DNA from: an uncultured Craurococcus sp.
GTDB lineage: Bacteria; Pseudomonadota; Alphaproteobacteria; Acetobacterales; Acetobacteraceae
Assembly (NCBI GenBank): GCA_902805545.1
Contig: CADCTD010000180.1
Coordinates: 1 to 33,183, forward strand
Direction: 5' to 3'
DNA: 33,183 nucleotides
This document shows positions 14,759 through 22,039 of this stretch, in pieces. The notes beneath the pieces are model-generated. The model was given only the letters and a program-made list of their open reading frames with translations, was not told where the DNA came from and did no database searches. The translations under genes and the position numbers were made by a program. Every line of letters starts with the position of its first letter. The first letter of the stretch is position 1.

Positions 14759-15622
14759 ATGCGGCTCGGCGACGAGAGGGAAAGCGGCAACATCGAGGAC
14801 CGGCGCGGCAGCGGCGGCGGCAGGTTTCCGGTCGGCGTCGCGGGCGGCGGGCTCGGCACCATCGCGCTCGTGCTGGTGGCGCTGTTCTTCGGCGTCGATC
14901 CTTCGCTGATCCTGTCCGGCGGCGGGCAGCCGGACGCGCCGGTCGCGCGGCAGGAGGGCGGCAGGCCGCCGGATGCGGCGGATGACGGGCAGCGGCGCTT
15001 CGTCGCGCAGGTGCTGGCGACGACCGAGGATGTCTGGTCGGAGGCGTTCCGGCGCGGCGGCAACACCTACCAGCCGCCCAACCTGGTGCTGTTCAGCGGG
15101 ACGACGCAGAGCGGCTGCGGCACGGCGCAGACTGCGACGGGGCCCTTCTACTGCCCGCTCGATCAGAAGGTGTATCTCGACACCGCCTTCTTCCGCGAGA
15201 TGGAGCGGCGGCTCGGCGCGCCGGGGGATTTCGCCCGCGCCTATGTCATCGCGCATGAGGTCGGCCACCATGTCCAGCACCAGATCGGCGTGCTGCGCCG
15301 CGTCGAGGCCGAGCGGCGCGGAATGGGCGAGGCGGAGTCCAACGCGCTGCAGGTGCGGGTCGAGCTGCAGGCGGATTGCTTCGCCGGCGTCTGGGCCAAC
15401 CGCACGCAGCAGTCCCGCAGGGTGCTGGAACAGGGCGATATCGAGGAAGGGATGAACGCCGCTGCCGCCGTCGGCGATGACCGGCTGCAGCGGAGCTCGC
15501 GCGGCGTGGTGGTGCCGGAGAGCTTCACCCATGGCAGCTCGGCCCAGCGGGTGCAGTGGTTCCGCCGCGGGCTGGAGGCGGGTGATCCGCGGGCCTGCGA
15601 CACGTTTGCGGGACAGCCCTGA
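14759..15622 (+). CDS. ypfJ: YpfJ-type neutral zinc metallopeptidase
   Basis: 287 residues. One transmembrane helix near residues 25-50 (GGLGTIALVLVALFFGVDPSLIL) anchors a probably periplasmic domain. HEVGHH at residues 166-171 supplies the zinc-binding HExxH. Other family segments: YQPPNLVLFSG, GCGTAQTATGPFYCPLDQKVYLDTAFF, and a later QADCFAGVWA that should supply the third ligand region. Cellular role poorly known. ATG 14759 has GGGAGG 8 bases upstream; the frame opens with GTG 14732. It follows the CoA transferase at 63 bases. Confidence 0.93.
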   Translation: MRLGDERESGNIEDRRGSGGGRFPVGVAGGGLGTIALVLVALFFGVDPSLILSGGGQPDAPVARQEGGRPPDAADDGQRRFVAQVLATTEDVWSEAFRRGGNTYQPPNLVLFSGTTQSGCGTAQTATGPFYCPLDQKVYLDTAFFREMERRLGAPGDFARAYVIAHEVGHHVQHQIGVLRRVEAERRGMGEAESNALQVRVELQADCFAGVWANRTQQSRRVLEQGDIEEGMNAAAAVGDDRLQRSSRGVVVPESFTHGSSAQRVQWFRRGLEAGDPRACDTFAGQP

Positions 15623-15685
15623 TCCGCAGCGCTTGGGGCGGCGGGCGCAACGAACGCATCGGCCCGATGTCCGTTAGTGGACCAA

Positions 15686-15700
15686 TGGCACGCTGCAAGC
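15686..15700 (+). promoter_or_regulatory. Sigma-54-like element before the 160-residue secreted protein
   Basis: TGGCACG-CTGC-AAGC: the -24 half is a perfect consensus and GG/GC are 10 bases apart, but the -12 half reads AAGC instead of TTGC. It would start transcription near 15712, 19 bases before ATG 15731. One weak half makes it tentative. Confidence 0.35.
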
Positions 15701-15730
15701 GGGCCATGGCCACAACACGGGAACACAAAA

Positions 15731-16213
15731 ATGCGCAAGACGAGCTTCCGCCTGGCGCTGCTGGGCAGCCTTGCCGCCATGCCGGCCCTCGCCCAGACCG
15801 CGAATCAGGCAACTCCCGACCGCGGCGGCGCCACTGCACCGGGCGCGCGCCCTGAGAGCACGCCGCCTGCGGCCATTACGCCGCCTGCGGCCATCACGCC
15901 GCCGGCGGCTACCATGGACAGCGGCGCCCGCACCGCTCCCGACCGCAGCGGCGCCAATGCGCCGAGCGCGCGCACTGAGAGCACGCCGCCTGCGGTCACC
16001 ATGGACAGCGGCACCCGCACCGCGACCGACGCGGCTGCCGGTGCCAACAGCTTCACCGAAGGCCAGGCGCGTAGCCGCATCGAGGCTGCGGGCTTCAGCG
16101 GCGTGGACGACCTCAAGAAGGACGACCAGGGCATCTGGCGCGGCAGGGCGACGCGGAACGGCCAGCAGGTCTCCGTCTCGCTCGACTACCAGGGCAATGT
16201 GACGACGCGCTGA
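15731..16213 (+). CDS. Secreted repeat-containing protein with a PepSY-like C-terminus
   Basis: 160 residues. The first ~20 (MRKTSFRLALLGSLAAMPALA) form a Sec signal peptide. The middle (~22-105) is Ala/Pro/Thr-rich with an imperfect internal duplication: a unit of the form PDRxGAxAPxARxESTPPA...TMDSGxRTA occurs twice, and PPAAIT is repeated inside the first copy. The last ~55 residues (FTEGQARSRIEAAGF, then a short beta hairpin ending VSVSLDYQGNV) look like a PepSY-type or related small domain. Function unknown. It precedes the gene at 16243 by 29 bases and is probably cotranscribed. No strong ribosome-binding site is seen. Confidence 0.75.
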   Translation: MRKTSFRLALLGSLAAMPALAQTANQATPDRGGATAPGARPESTPPAAITPPAAITPPAATMDSGARTAPDRSGANAPSARTESTPPAVTMDSGTRTATDAAAGANSFTEGQARSRIEAAGFSGVDDLKKDDQGIWRGRATRNGQQVSVSLDYQGNVTTR

Positions 16214-16242
16214 ACCTTTCGAACAGCACAGGAGATCTCATC

Positions 16243-17226
16243 ATGGCGACACGCACCATTGCGCGTCTTTTCGACAACTATTCCGACGCGGCCGCGGCCG
16301 TGCGCGACCTCGAGGCCGCCGGCTTCCAGCATGACGACATCAGCCTCGTCGCGCGCGGTGCCGAGGGCGGCTCGACCACGACGCCGACCACCAGCACCAC
16401 CGATGTCGCCGACAACGGCCCGGGCCATACCGGCGCGGGGACCGGCGCGGGCACGGGTGCGACGCTCGGCACGCTGGTCGGCGGCGGCGCGGGCCTGCTC
16501 GCTGGCATCGGCGCGCTGGCGATCCCGGGCCTCGGCCCGATCGTCGCAGCAGGCTGGCTGGTCGCGGCGCTGACCGGTGCCGGCGTGGGTGCTGCGGCGG
16601 GCGGTCTGCTCGGTGCGCTGACCCAGGCGGGGCTCGGCGAGGAGCATGCGGCGGCTTATGCCGAGGGCGTCCGGCGCGGCAGCAACCTCGTCACCGTGCG
16701 GGCCGATGAGACCCGCGCGCATGAGATCGATGGCATCCTCGCCCGGCACAATGCGCAGGAGCTCGACGTTTCCAGCGGCCGCTGGGACGAGAGCGGCTGG
16801 GTGCGGAACGACGGAGAGCCGCGCGCGGCGACGACGCCTGGCATGGGCAATCTGGGGGGTGGCCTCGGCGCTGCGACTGGCATCGGCACCACCGCCGCGG
16901 CGGGCCAGATGGGCACGCGCACCGGCACCGGGACGCGCACGGATGCGGCGCTCGGCAGCAGCGACGGCATGCCGGGCAACCCGCCGGGCACGCAGGCCTC
17001 GCGCGGCCTCGACGATGCCGCCGGCACCAATGTCAGCGGCGCGCGGCCGGGCAATGAGGCCGGGCGGTCGACGGGCATGGGCAGCAGCCAGCCGGACGGC
17101 ACGCCAGGCAACCCGCCGGGTACGCAGGCCTCGCGTGGTTTCGACAAGGTAGCGGGCACCAATGTGAGCGGTGCCCATCCCGAGAACGAGACCAACCCGA
17201 ACCGGAATCCCGATCCGGCGATCTGA
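16243..17226 (+). CDS. YflT/GSP17M-type general stress protein with glycine-zipper membrane segment
   Basis: 327 residues. Residues 3-40 (TIARLFDNYSDAAAAVRDLEAAGFQHDDISLVA) match the heat-induced general stress 17M (YflT) domain. Residues ~65-130 are Gly/Ala-rich and hydrophobic with GxxxG spacing, including LGTLVGGGAGLLAGIGAL; this is probably a membrane-inserted glycine zipper. A short alpha/beta segment (NLVTVRADETRAHEIDGILARHNA) follows. The C-terminal third is disordered and carries two ~32-residue repeats. Function in this family is unknown; an envelope or stress role is inferred. ATG 16243 follows AGGAG (16230-16234). Confidence 0.8.
   Translation: MATRTIARLFDNYSDAAAAVRDLEAAGFQHDDISLVARGAEGGSTTTPTTSTTDVADNGPGHTGAGTGAGTGATLGTLVGGGAGLLAGIGALAIPGLGPIVAAGWLVAALTGAGVGAAAGGLLGALTQAGLGEEHAAAYAEGVRRGSNLVTVRADETRAHEIDGILARHNAQELDVSSGRWDESGWVRNDGEPRAATTPGMGNLGGGLGAATGIGTTAAAGQMGTRTGTGTRTDAALGSSDGMPGNPPGTQASRGLDDAAGTNVSGARPGNEAGRSTGMGSSQPDGTPGNPPGTQASRGFDKVAGTNVSGAHPENETNPNRNPDPAI
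16963..17190 (+). repeat. Two 96-bp in-frame repeats in the stress-protein gene
   Basis: Copies at 16963-17058 and 17095-17190, 132 bases apart start to start. Each encodes DGxPGNPPGTQASRGxD, then AGTNVSGAxPxNE. They differ by several substitutions, many at third codon positions, so the duplication is not recent and the peptide is under some selection. Confidence 0.8.
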
Positions 17227-17239
17227 GGCAGACCCCGAA

Positions 17240-17255
17240 CGGGTGGAAACACCCG
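17240..17255 (+). terminator. GAAA-tetraloop hairpin downstream of the stress-protein gene
   Basis: CGGGTG-GAAA-CACCCG, a perfect 6-base stem closed by a GNRA-type loop, 14 bases after the stop codon and before the convergent gene. No T-run follows, so it may be a transcript-stabilising end or a weak terminator. Confidence 0.4.
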
Positions 17256-17324
17256 GGAGGGATGCTGCGCTCGCCAGGCACAACGGAGGCCATCTTCCGT
17301 GAGCCCGGCCGGGCGAGAGATGGA

Positions 17325-18416
17325 TCAGGAAGGCTGGGCCCGTCGCGCGATGACCGCGACGGGCCCGCCGCCGTCCGGGCCCTGGTGCTCGGCGCCGCCG
17401 CTGACGAAGATGTCGGTGCGGCCAACGGCCCCGGCGATGACGCCGCCGACCAGCGCCCGCGCATGGCGGGTGGCATTGATGTCGCTGTCGTCCCACATGA
17501 TATGACGCCGTCCGCGGATGCGTCCGTTGGATGACGGCTCCGCCTTCGCCAGCACCGCGACCAGGCGATCGGCGTCCGCGGCAGCGAGCTGGCCGTCCTC
17601 CGTCGGCAGGCCCGCGAGGCGGAGGGCGCGATGCACGGCGGGCAGGTCGATCGCGTCCTGCATGACCGCATGGGCGATCGCAAGGTCACCGGACCAGGCG
17701 TTGCTGTTGCCGAGCACGACGATCTCGCAGCGCTCCAGCTCGACGCCGGCGGAGGCGCTGGCGACGCTGGAGTATTTTTGCCAGTTCCGGCCGATATCCT
17801 CGGGGGCGATGCCGTCGATCTCGCCGAGGGCGAGTGCTGCGCCAAGGGCGGAGGCGCCGCGGGAGAGGCCCATCGAGGCATAGGTGTCCTCCGTCGCCAC
17901 GGGGGCGCGGGCGGCGGCGATGCGCTCCGTCGTCAGCAGCGGGCATTTCACCTGGACGTAGCGCGGCTCGGTAATCCCGGCCTCCGCCATGGCCTGGCGC
18001 AGGGCGGCGGCGACGGCTTCGGCCTGGGCGACGCGGCCGATCTCCTCCGGCGCGAAGTCGCGGGTGAAGCCGGTGCCGATGGCGAGCGCGCCCTGCGGGT
18101 TGGCGACGTCGCCCTCCTCGACGGCGAGGACGAGGACATGCGGGGAGAGGCCGCCCTCGGTGCCGCCGGACATCACCAGGGCGACGCGGGCGGCGGCCTC
18201 GGCGCCGAGATGGCCCGCCAGCATCAGCGTCAGGGATTGTACCGCATAGGCGCGGGTGAAGTCGTTGACGCAGCCATTGCCCTCAGTCTTGCCAAGGATC
18301 GCCACGATGCCGGCCGGGTCGAGCCGGCCGTCGGCGATCAGGGCCTCGATCGCCGCGGTGTCGCCCGGGTGGCGCGTGGGGAGGCGGTGGAGGGCGGCGC
18401 GACGAGGCTTCGGCAT
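17325..18416 (-). CDS. Ring-opening amidohydrolase (cyanuric acid amidohydrolase/barbiturase family)
   Basis: 363 residues, the family length. These enzymes (AtzD, TrzD, barbiturase) open a cyclic imide ring using three pseudo-symmetric Ser-Lys pairs. All landmarks are visible, numbered from ATG 18416: Lys43 in ILGKTEGNG, Ser83 in MSGGTEGGLSPH, Lys157 in VQVKCPLL, a serine cluster in SSVASASAGVE, Lys291 in AKAEPSSNGRIRG, and Ser339 in VSGGAEHQGPDGGGPVAV. The spacing agrees with AtzD. Whether the substrate is cyanuric acid, barbituric acid or another ring is not settled. The next gene is divergent and may function with it. No allophanate or biuret hydrolase is present in the window. Confidence 0.9.
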   Translation of the reverse strand: MPKPRRAALHRLPTRHPGDTAAIEALIADGRLDPAGIVAILGKTEGNGCVNDFTRAYAVQSLTLMLAGHLGAEAAARVALVMSGGTEGGLSPHVLVLAVEEGDVANPQGALAIGTGFTRDFAPEEIGRVAQAEAVAAALRQAMAEAGITEPRYVQVKCPLLTTERIAAARAPVATEDTYASMGLSRGASALGAALALGEIDGIAPEDIGRNWQKYSSVASASAGVELERCEIVVLGNSNAWSGDLAIAHAVMQDAIDLPAVHRALRLAGLPTEDGQLAAADADRLVAVLAKAEPSSNGRIRGRRHIMWDDSDINATRHARALVGGVIAGAVGRTDIFVSGGAEHQGPDGGGPVAVIARRAQPS

Positions 18417-18425
18417 AGGAAGGGG

Positions 18426-18435
18426 CTTCCGGAAG
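18426..18435. promoter_or_regulatory. Ten-base palindrome between the divergent amidohydrolase and CnbZ-like genes
   Basis: CTTCCGGAAG, a perfect palindrome, in the 61-base divergent intergenic region. A shared operator is possible; palindromes this short also occur by chance. Confidence 0.25.
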
Positions 18436-18477
18436 GTCGGTTCGGTGGCACCATAGCGGGGAGCAGGAGGTCCTCGC

Positions 18478-19233
18478 ATGGTCAGCACCATCAGCCTCGA
18501 TGAACGTGGCTATCGCTTCATTCCCGCGGTCTTCCAGTATTCGGGCGGCGTCGCGGCGCTGCCCGGGTGGCGGCTGGAGCGGGTTCGCTTCGCCGAGCCG
18601 GTCCCGCTGCTGGCCGGGTTCGGGCGGATTGCGGATTTCCTGCAGGCGGCGGGGCTGCCGTTGACGGCCTTCTGCGCCTGCGAGCTTCGGTCGCCGGCGC
18701 CCTTCACCGAGGTGGGGTTCCGCCGCTTCAACGAGGGCTATGCCGGCGTGCTCGGCGAATGGGGCGTGCTGGTCGAGGGGCGGAACCCGGTGGCGCGGAG
18801 CAATGTCTGCCCGGAGATCGCACCGCCCGCCGAGCCTGGCTTCCATGCCTTCACCTATGCGCTGCGGGATGCGGCGGCAGGGCCGAGCTTCGTTGTCGCG
18901 GGGAGCGGGGAGAGCATGGAGGGCAAGGCGACCTATGCGGAGAGCACGGTCGCCTATCGGGACCTGTCGCCGGCGGGGATCCGGACCAAGGCGGAGTATG
19001 TGCTGGGCGAGATGGAGCGGCGGATGGCGGCGCTCGACGCCACCTGGCAGGTCACGACCGGCATGCAGGTCTACACGGTGCACGACATCCACCCCTTCCT
19101 CGGCGACGAGCTGGTGCGGCGCGGGGCCGCGCGCCATGGCGTGACCTGGCAGCATTGCCGGCCGCCGGTGGTCGACCTGGAATACGAGATGGATTGCCGC
19201 GGGCTGCCGCTCGAGCGTGTGCTGACCATTTGA
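18478..19233 (+). CDS. Uncharacterised protein resembling CnbZ-type 2-aminomuconate deaminases
   Basis: 251 residues, no signal peptide. I recall similar sequences annotated as 2-amino-5-chloromuconate deaminase CnbZ (start STISLDERGYRFIPAVFQYSGGVAALPG, then PLTAFCACELRSPAPFTEVGF, RSNVCPEI, and the C-terminal VYTVHDIHPFL...CRPPVVDLEYEMDCRG). The second half (SFVVAGSGES..., TKAEYVLGEMERRM, TTGMQVYTVHDIHPF) has the layout of a RidA-like domain. The match is from memory only. ATG 18478 follows AGGAGG (18466-18471). Divergence from a ring-opening amidohydrolase suggests joint breakdown of a nitrogen-containing ring compound. Confidence 0.55.
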   Translation: MVSTISLDERGYRFIPAVFQYSGGVAALPGWRLERVRFAEPVPLLAGFGRIADFLQAAGLPLTAFCACELRSPAPFTEVGFRRFNEGYAGVLGEWGVLVEGRNPVARSNVCPEIAPPAEPGFHAFTYALRDAAAGPSFVVAGSGESMEGKATYAESTVAYRDLSPAGIRTKAEYVLGEMERRMAALDATWQVTTGMQVYTVHDIHPFLGDELVRRGAARHGVTWQHCRPPVVDLEYEMDCRGLPLERVLTI

Positions 19234-19526
19234 TCCGGGCCGCTCCTCCCGCCGGCGCCACTTGGCGTCGCCTCGAGATCATCAAGCTGGAGATGGCTGA
19301 CACCCTGCAGGGCGCCCGGGCGGCCGGTCGCGCCTGACATGCTCTCCGTCAGGCCGCTGACCTCGGTTCCATTCCGGCGGCGCATGAGGGCCGCTGGAAT
19401 GGAACCCGCATGCGAGCCTTTGAGTTCGGGTCAGCCGGCACCTTCAGCGGGCGCCGCCATGCATCCCCTGCTGAGGGACCGCCCGATGCCGCGAGGCTGG
19501 ATGCGCGGCTGGCAAGAAGGCGCACC
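19234..19526. other. Non-coding gap of 293 bases before the DUF421 gene
   Basis: No convincing gene; the frames here are arginine/proline-rich without a recognisable domain. The main structure is the long hairpin at 19365-19406. The DUF421 promoter must lie in this gap, but no clear -35/-10 pair is seen. Confidence 0.5.
19365..19406. promoter_or_regulatory. Long 17-base-pair hairpin upstream of the DUF421 gene
   Basis: GGTTCCATTCCGGCGGC (19365-19381) pairs with GCCGCTGGAATGGAACC (19390-19406) across an 8-base loop; the one mismatch is a G-T wobble. No T-tract follows. As RNA it would be very stable and could end the preceding transcript or act in the leader of the next gene. Confidence 0.55.
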
Positions 19527-20048
19527 ATGTTCTTCGACACCTGGTTTGGTCTGCTGCGGGTCGTCGTCGTTGGCACGCTTGCCTATGCAAGCCTCGTTCT
19601 GCTGCTGCGCGTCTCCGGCAAGCGCACCCTCTCCAAGCTCAATGCTTTCGACCTGATCGTCACCGTCGCGCTCGGTTCGACGCTGGCCACGGTCCTGCTC
19701 AGCAAATCGGTCGCCCTTGTCGAAGGGTTGGCCGCCTTCGTCCTGCTGGCCGGCCTTCAGTATCTGGTGGCTTGGCTGTCGGTCCGCTCCGCGCGCTTCG
19801 GCGATCTGGTGAAATCGGAGCCTAGCCTGCTCCTGCACCAGGGGCGTTTCCTCGACACTGCGATGGCCGCTGAGCGCGTGACCCGGGCCGAGATCCTGGC
19901 GGCGCTGCGCGGGTCGGGCGTGGCCGATCCCCGGCAGGCAGCCGCCGTGGTGCTCGAAACCGACGGAAGCCTGAGCGTCATCCAAGGCAAGCCCATGGAT
20001 GGAGGCGATGGCAGTCTCGCAGGGGTCGATGGAACCCGGGATGGCTAG
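19527..20048 (+). CDS. DUF421/YetF-family membrane protein
   Basis: 173 residues. N-terminal half has two to three transmembrane helices (LLRVVVVGTLAYASLVLLL, LIVTVALGSTLATVLL, LVEGLAAFVLLAGLQYLVAWL) with the family signature RVSGKRTLSKLNAFDLIVTVALGS between them. The C-terminal half is the cytoplasmic DUF421 domain (EPSLLLHQGRFLDTAMAAERVTRAEILAALRGSGV, then VVLETDGSLSVI). Function unknown; some Bacillus members act in spores. ATG 19527 is preceded by AGAAGG. It stands alone between a divergent pair and convergent cysG. Confidence 0.85.
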   Translation: MFFDTWFGLLRVVVVGTLAYASLVLLLRVSGKRTLSKLNAFDLIVTVALGSTLATVLLSKSVALVEGLAAFVLLAGLQYLVAWLSVRSARFGDLVKSEPSLLLHQGRFLDTAMAAERVTRAEILAALRGSGVADPRQAAAVVLETDGSLSVIQGKPMDGGDGSLAGVDGTRDG

Positions 20049-20180
20049 GCGGCCGGTGGCATCCTCGGCGTCGGCGGAGCGAGCGCAGGCCATCTGGCCC
20101 CGGATCTACGATCGCTGGATCGCGGGTCGCGGCTCAGCCTGCTGGTGTTCCGGACGACCCACGCCCTCGGCGGTCATGCT

Positions 20181-21491
20181 CTAGGCCGCCACCAGCCAGC
20201 CCCGGGCGCCGCGTCCCACCGCGTCGCCCACAAGCAGCAGCGCCGGCCCGCCCATGAGCCAGCCGGGTGCGTCCCTGGCGATGCTCTCCAGCGTGCCGCG
20301 CAGCACGCGCTGCTGCGGCGTGCCACCGCGTTCGATGACGGCGGCGGGCATGGTGGGCGCCATGCCCTCGGCGACGAGGCCGTCGCGCAGCGGCACCAGG
20401 GTGCTGGTGCCCATGTAGATCGCCAGGGTCTGACCGGGCTGGACCAGGCCGCGGACATCGACCCCGCCGTCGCGCCGGTGGCCGGTGACGAAGGTGACGG
20501 CTCGGGCGGCGTCGCGGTGGGTGAGCGGGATGCCCGCGCCGGCGGCGCAGGCAAGCGCGGCGGTGACGCCGGGGACGACCTCGCAGGGGATGCCGGCCTC
20601 CGCCAGCGCCTCCGCCTCCTCGCCGCCGCGGCCGAAGATCAGCGGGTCACCGCCCTTCAGGCGCACCACGCGCTTGCCCTCGCGGGCGAGGCGCACCAGC
20701 AGCGTGTTGATGTCCTCCTGCTTCATGCAGTGATTGGCCCGCGCCTTGCCGACGAAGATGCGCTCGGCGTCGCGGCGGGCCATCTCCAGCACGGCCTCGG
20801 TGCCGAGGCGGTCGTGGACGATGACATCGGCCTCGCCGAGGAGGCGAAGGGCACGCAGGGTCAGCAGGTCGGCGGCGCCGGGGCCGGCCCCGACCAGGTG
20901 GACGATGCCCGAGGGGCGCGAATCGGCGGCATCGAGGGCGGTGGCGAAGGCGGCATCGGCCTCGGCGTCGCGGCCGGCCAGCGCCAGCTCGGCCGGGGGG
21001 CCGGCCAGCGCCGCCTCGAGAAAACGGCGGCGGGCTCCGAGTTCGGGCAGGCGGGCGCGGACGGCCGACTTGAAGCGCTCGGCCAGTGCGGCGATGCGGC
21101 CGAGGGTCGGGGGCAGGACGGCCTCGATCTTCTGCCGGACCATGCGGGCGAGGACAGGGGCGGCGCCTCCGGTCGAGACGGCGATGGTGACCGGGGCGCG
21201 GTCGATGATCGCCGGCATCAGCGCGGTGCAGAGGGCGGGGCGGTCGACGACGTTCACCGGGATGCCGCGGGCGCGGCAGGCTGCGGCGAGGGCCTGCAGC
21301 TCGGCTTCCGGCGCGTCGGCGCCGATTGCGAGGGGGCAGCCGTCGAGCAGGGATTCATCGAATTGCGTGGCGAAGCGGATCTCGGCGCCGGCGGCGCGGA
21401 GGGGCTCCGCCTTGCGCTCCGCCACCTCGCCGCTGCCGAGGACCAGCACCGGCCGGGCCTGGAGGTCGAGGAAGACGGGGAAATGCTGCAT
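20181..21491 (-). CDS. cysG: Siroheme synthase CysG (methyltransferase, dehydrogenase and ferrochelatase)
   Basis: 436 residues, full length. Makes siroheme from uroporphyrinogen III for sulfite and nitrite reductases. N-terminal half: NAD-binding dehydrogenase/chelatase domain (VLVLGSGEVAERKAEPLRAAGA, then VTIAVSTGGAAPVLARMVRQKIE). C-terminal half: uroporphyrinogen methyltransferase (VHLVGAGPGAADLLTLRALRLLGEADVIVHDRL, RVVRLKGGDPLIFGRGGEE). The start overlaps the stop of the nitrate-reductase remnant by one base (TGATG), a sign of an old nas-cysG operon. With nitrite reductase absent from the locus, it probably now serves sulfite reduction. No decay is visible. Confidence 0.97.
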   Translation of the reverse strand: MQHFPVFLDLQARPVLVLGSGEVAERKAEPLRAAGAEIRFATQFDESLLDGCPLAIGADAPEAELQALAAACRARGIPVNVVDRPALCTALMPAIIDRAPVTIAVSTGGAAPVLARMVRQKIEAVLPPTLGRIAALAERFKSAVRARLPELGARRRFLEAALAGPPAELALAGRDAEADAAFATALDAADSRPSGIVHLVGAGPGAADLLTLRALRLLGEADVIVHDRLGTEAVLEMARRDAERIFVGKARANHCMKQEDINTLLVRLAREGKRVVRLKGGDPLIFGRGGEEAEALAEAGIPCEVVPGVTAALACAAGAGIPLTHRDAARAVTFVTGHRRDGGVDVRGLVQPGQTLAIYMGTSTLVPLRDGLVAEGMAPTMPAAVIERGGTPQQRVLRGTLESIARDAPGWLMGGPALLLVGDAVGRGARGWLVAA

Positions 21492-21982
21492 CAGACGGGT
21501 TCCGGCACCAGGGTCTTCGCTGGGAGGGCGGCGATTTCCGGGCGGCGGGAGCCGCAGCCCGTGCCGGCCCGCGTCGCCTCGCCGACCAGGGCAGGGGTGT
21601 TAGCATCATGGGCGATGCTTGCGCAGATCACGGATGCGGCGACGCCCTGGCAGACGCAGCTGGTGGGCGAGGGGGCGTCGGCCGGAAGGGCGCGACGGGC
21701 GGCGCTGCCGATGGCTGGCTCGGTGAAGAGCGAGCGGAGCCAGCCGCGGCGGGCAGGAGGGCGGAGCCGGCGGGCAAGGATGAGGCAGGCAAGGGGGCGG
21801 CCCTCGCGCAGCCGGGCCGCGCTCGCCGCCAAGGACGAGGTTGTCCCGGGTCGCGCCCCAACTCGCCTGCTTCGAAACCTCGACCTCCGGCATGCCGTAT
21901 CTGGCGGAGCGGCCGCGCTTCTGGCGGTGATGAGCGGGGCGGCGTCGGTCAGCGCGATGGAGCCGGGCAGCGCCTTCCTCAC
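21491..21982 (-). pseudogene. nasA: C-terminal remnant of assimilatory nitrate reductase (BFD-like iron-sulfur domain)
   Basis: The homologous part is about 21491-21811: an REGRPLACLILAR...GWLRSLFTEPAIGSAARRAL segment, then a BFD-like [2Fe-2S] domain with C-V-C and G-C-G-S-R-R-P-E. In working enzymes the second pair is CxxC; here the last Cys is Arg (codon at 21545-21547). The whole molybdopterin-binding body (over 2 kb) is missing. Between nasS and this fragment (about 21812-22039) I recognise nothing, and the upstream frame looks scrambled. The stop still overlaps cysG. I infer a deletion relic of a nas operon. It has no sensible start codon and is unlikely to give a working protein, though readthrough might still couple cysG translation. 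Confidence 0.7.
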
Positions 21983-22039
21983 CTCCGGTGCCGTCGAGCC
22001 CTGGGCGAAGGCGTGGCGGCACGGGCGGTGGGGCTCACT

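Noticed and set aside
13355-15532. A 725-codon open frame on the minus strand
   Set aside because: It lies opposite the CoA transferase and metallopeptidase genes, is rich in Arg/His/Leu/Ala, has no domain I recognise and is an expected by-product of high G+C content.
16963-17190. The repeats as a CRISPR or mobile element
   Set aside because: They are in-frame coding repeats with diverged third positions, only two copies, and no spacer regularity or terminal inverted repeats.
21840-22022. Another frame upstream of the nasA remnant containing MPEVEVSKQASWGATRDN
   Set aside because: It looked protein-like for about 30 residues but then turns into Pro/Arg-rich sequence and matches no part of nitrate reductase I know.
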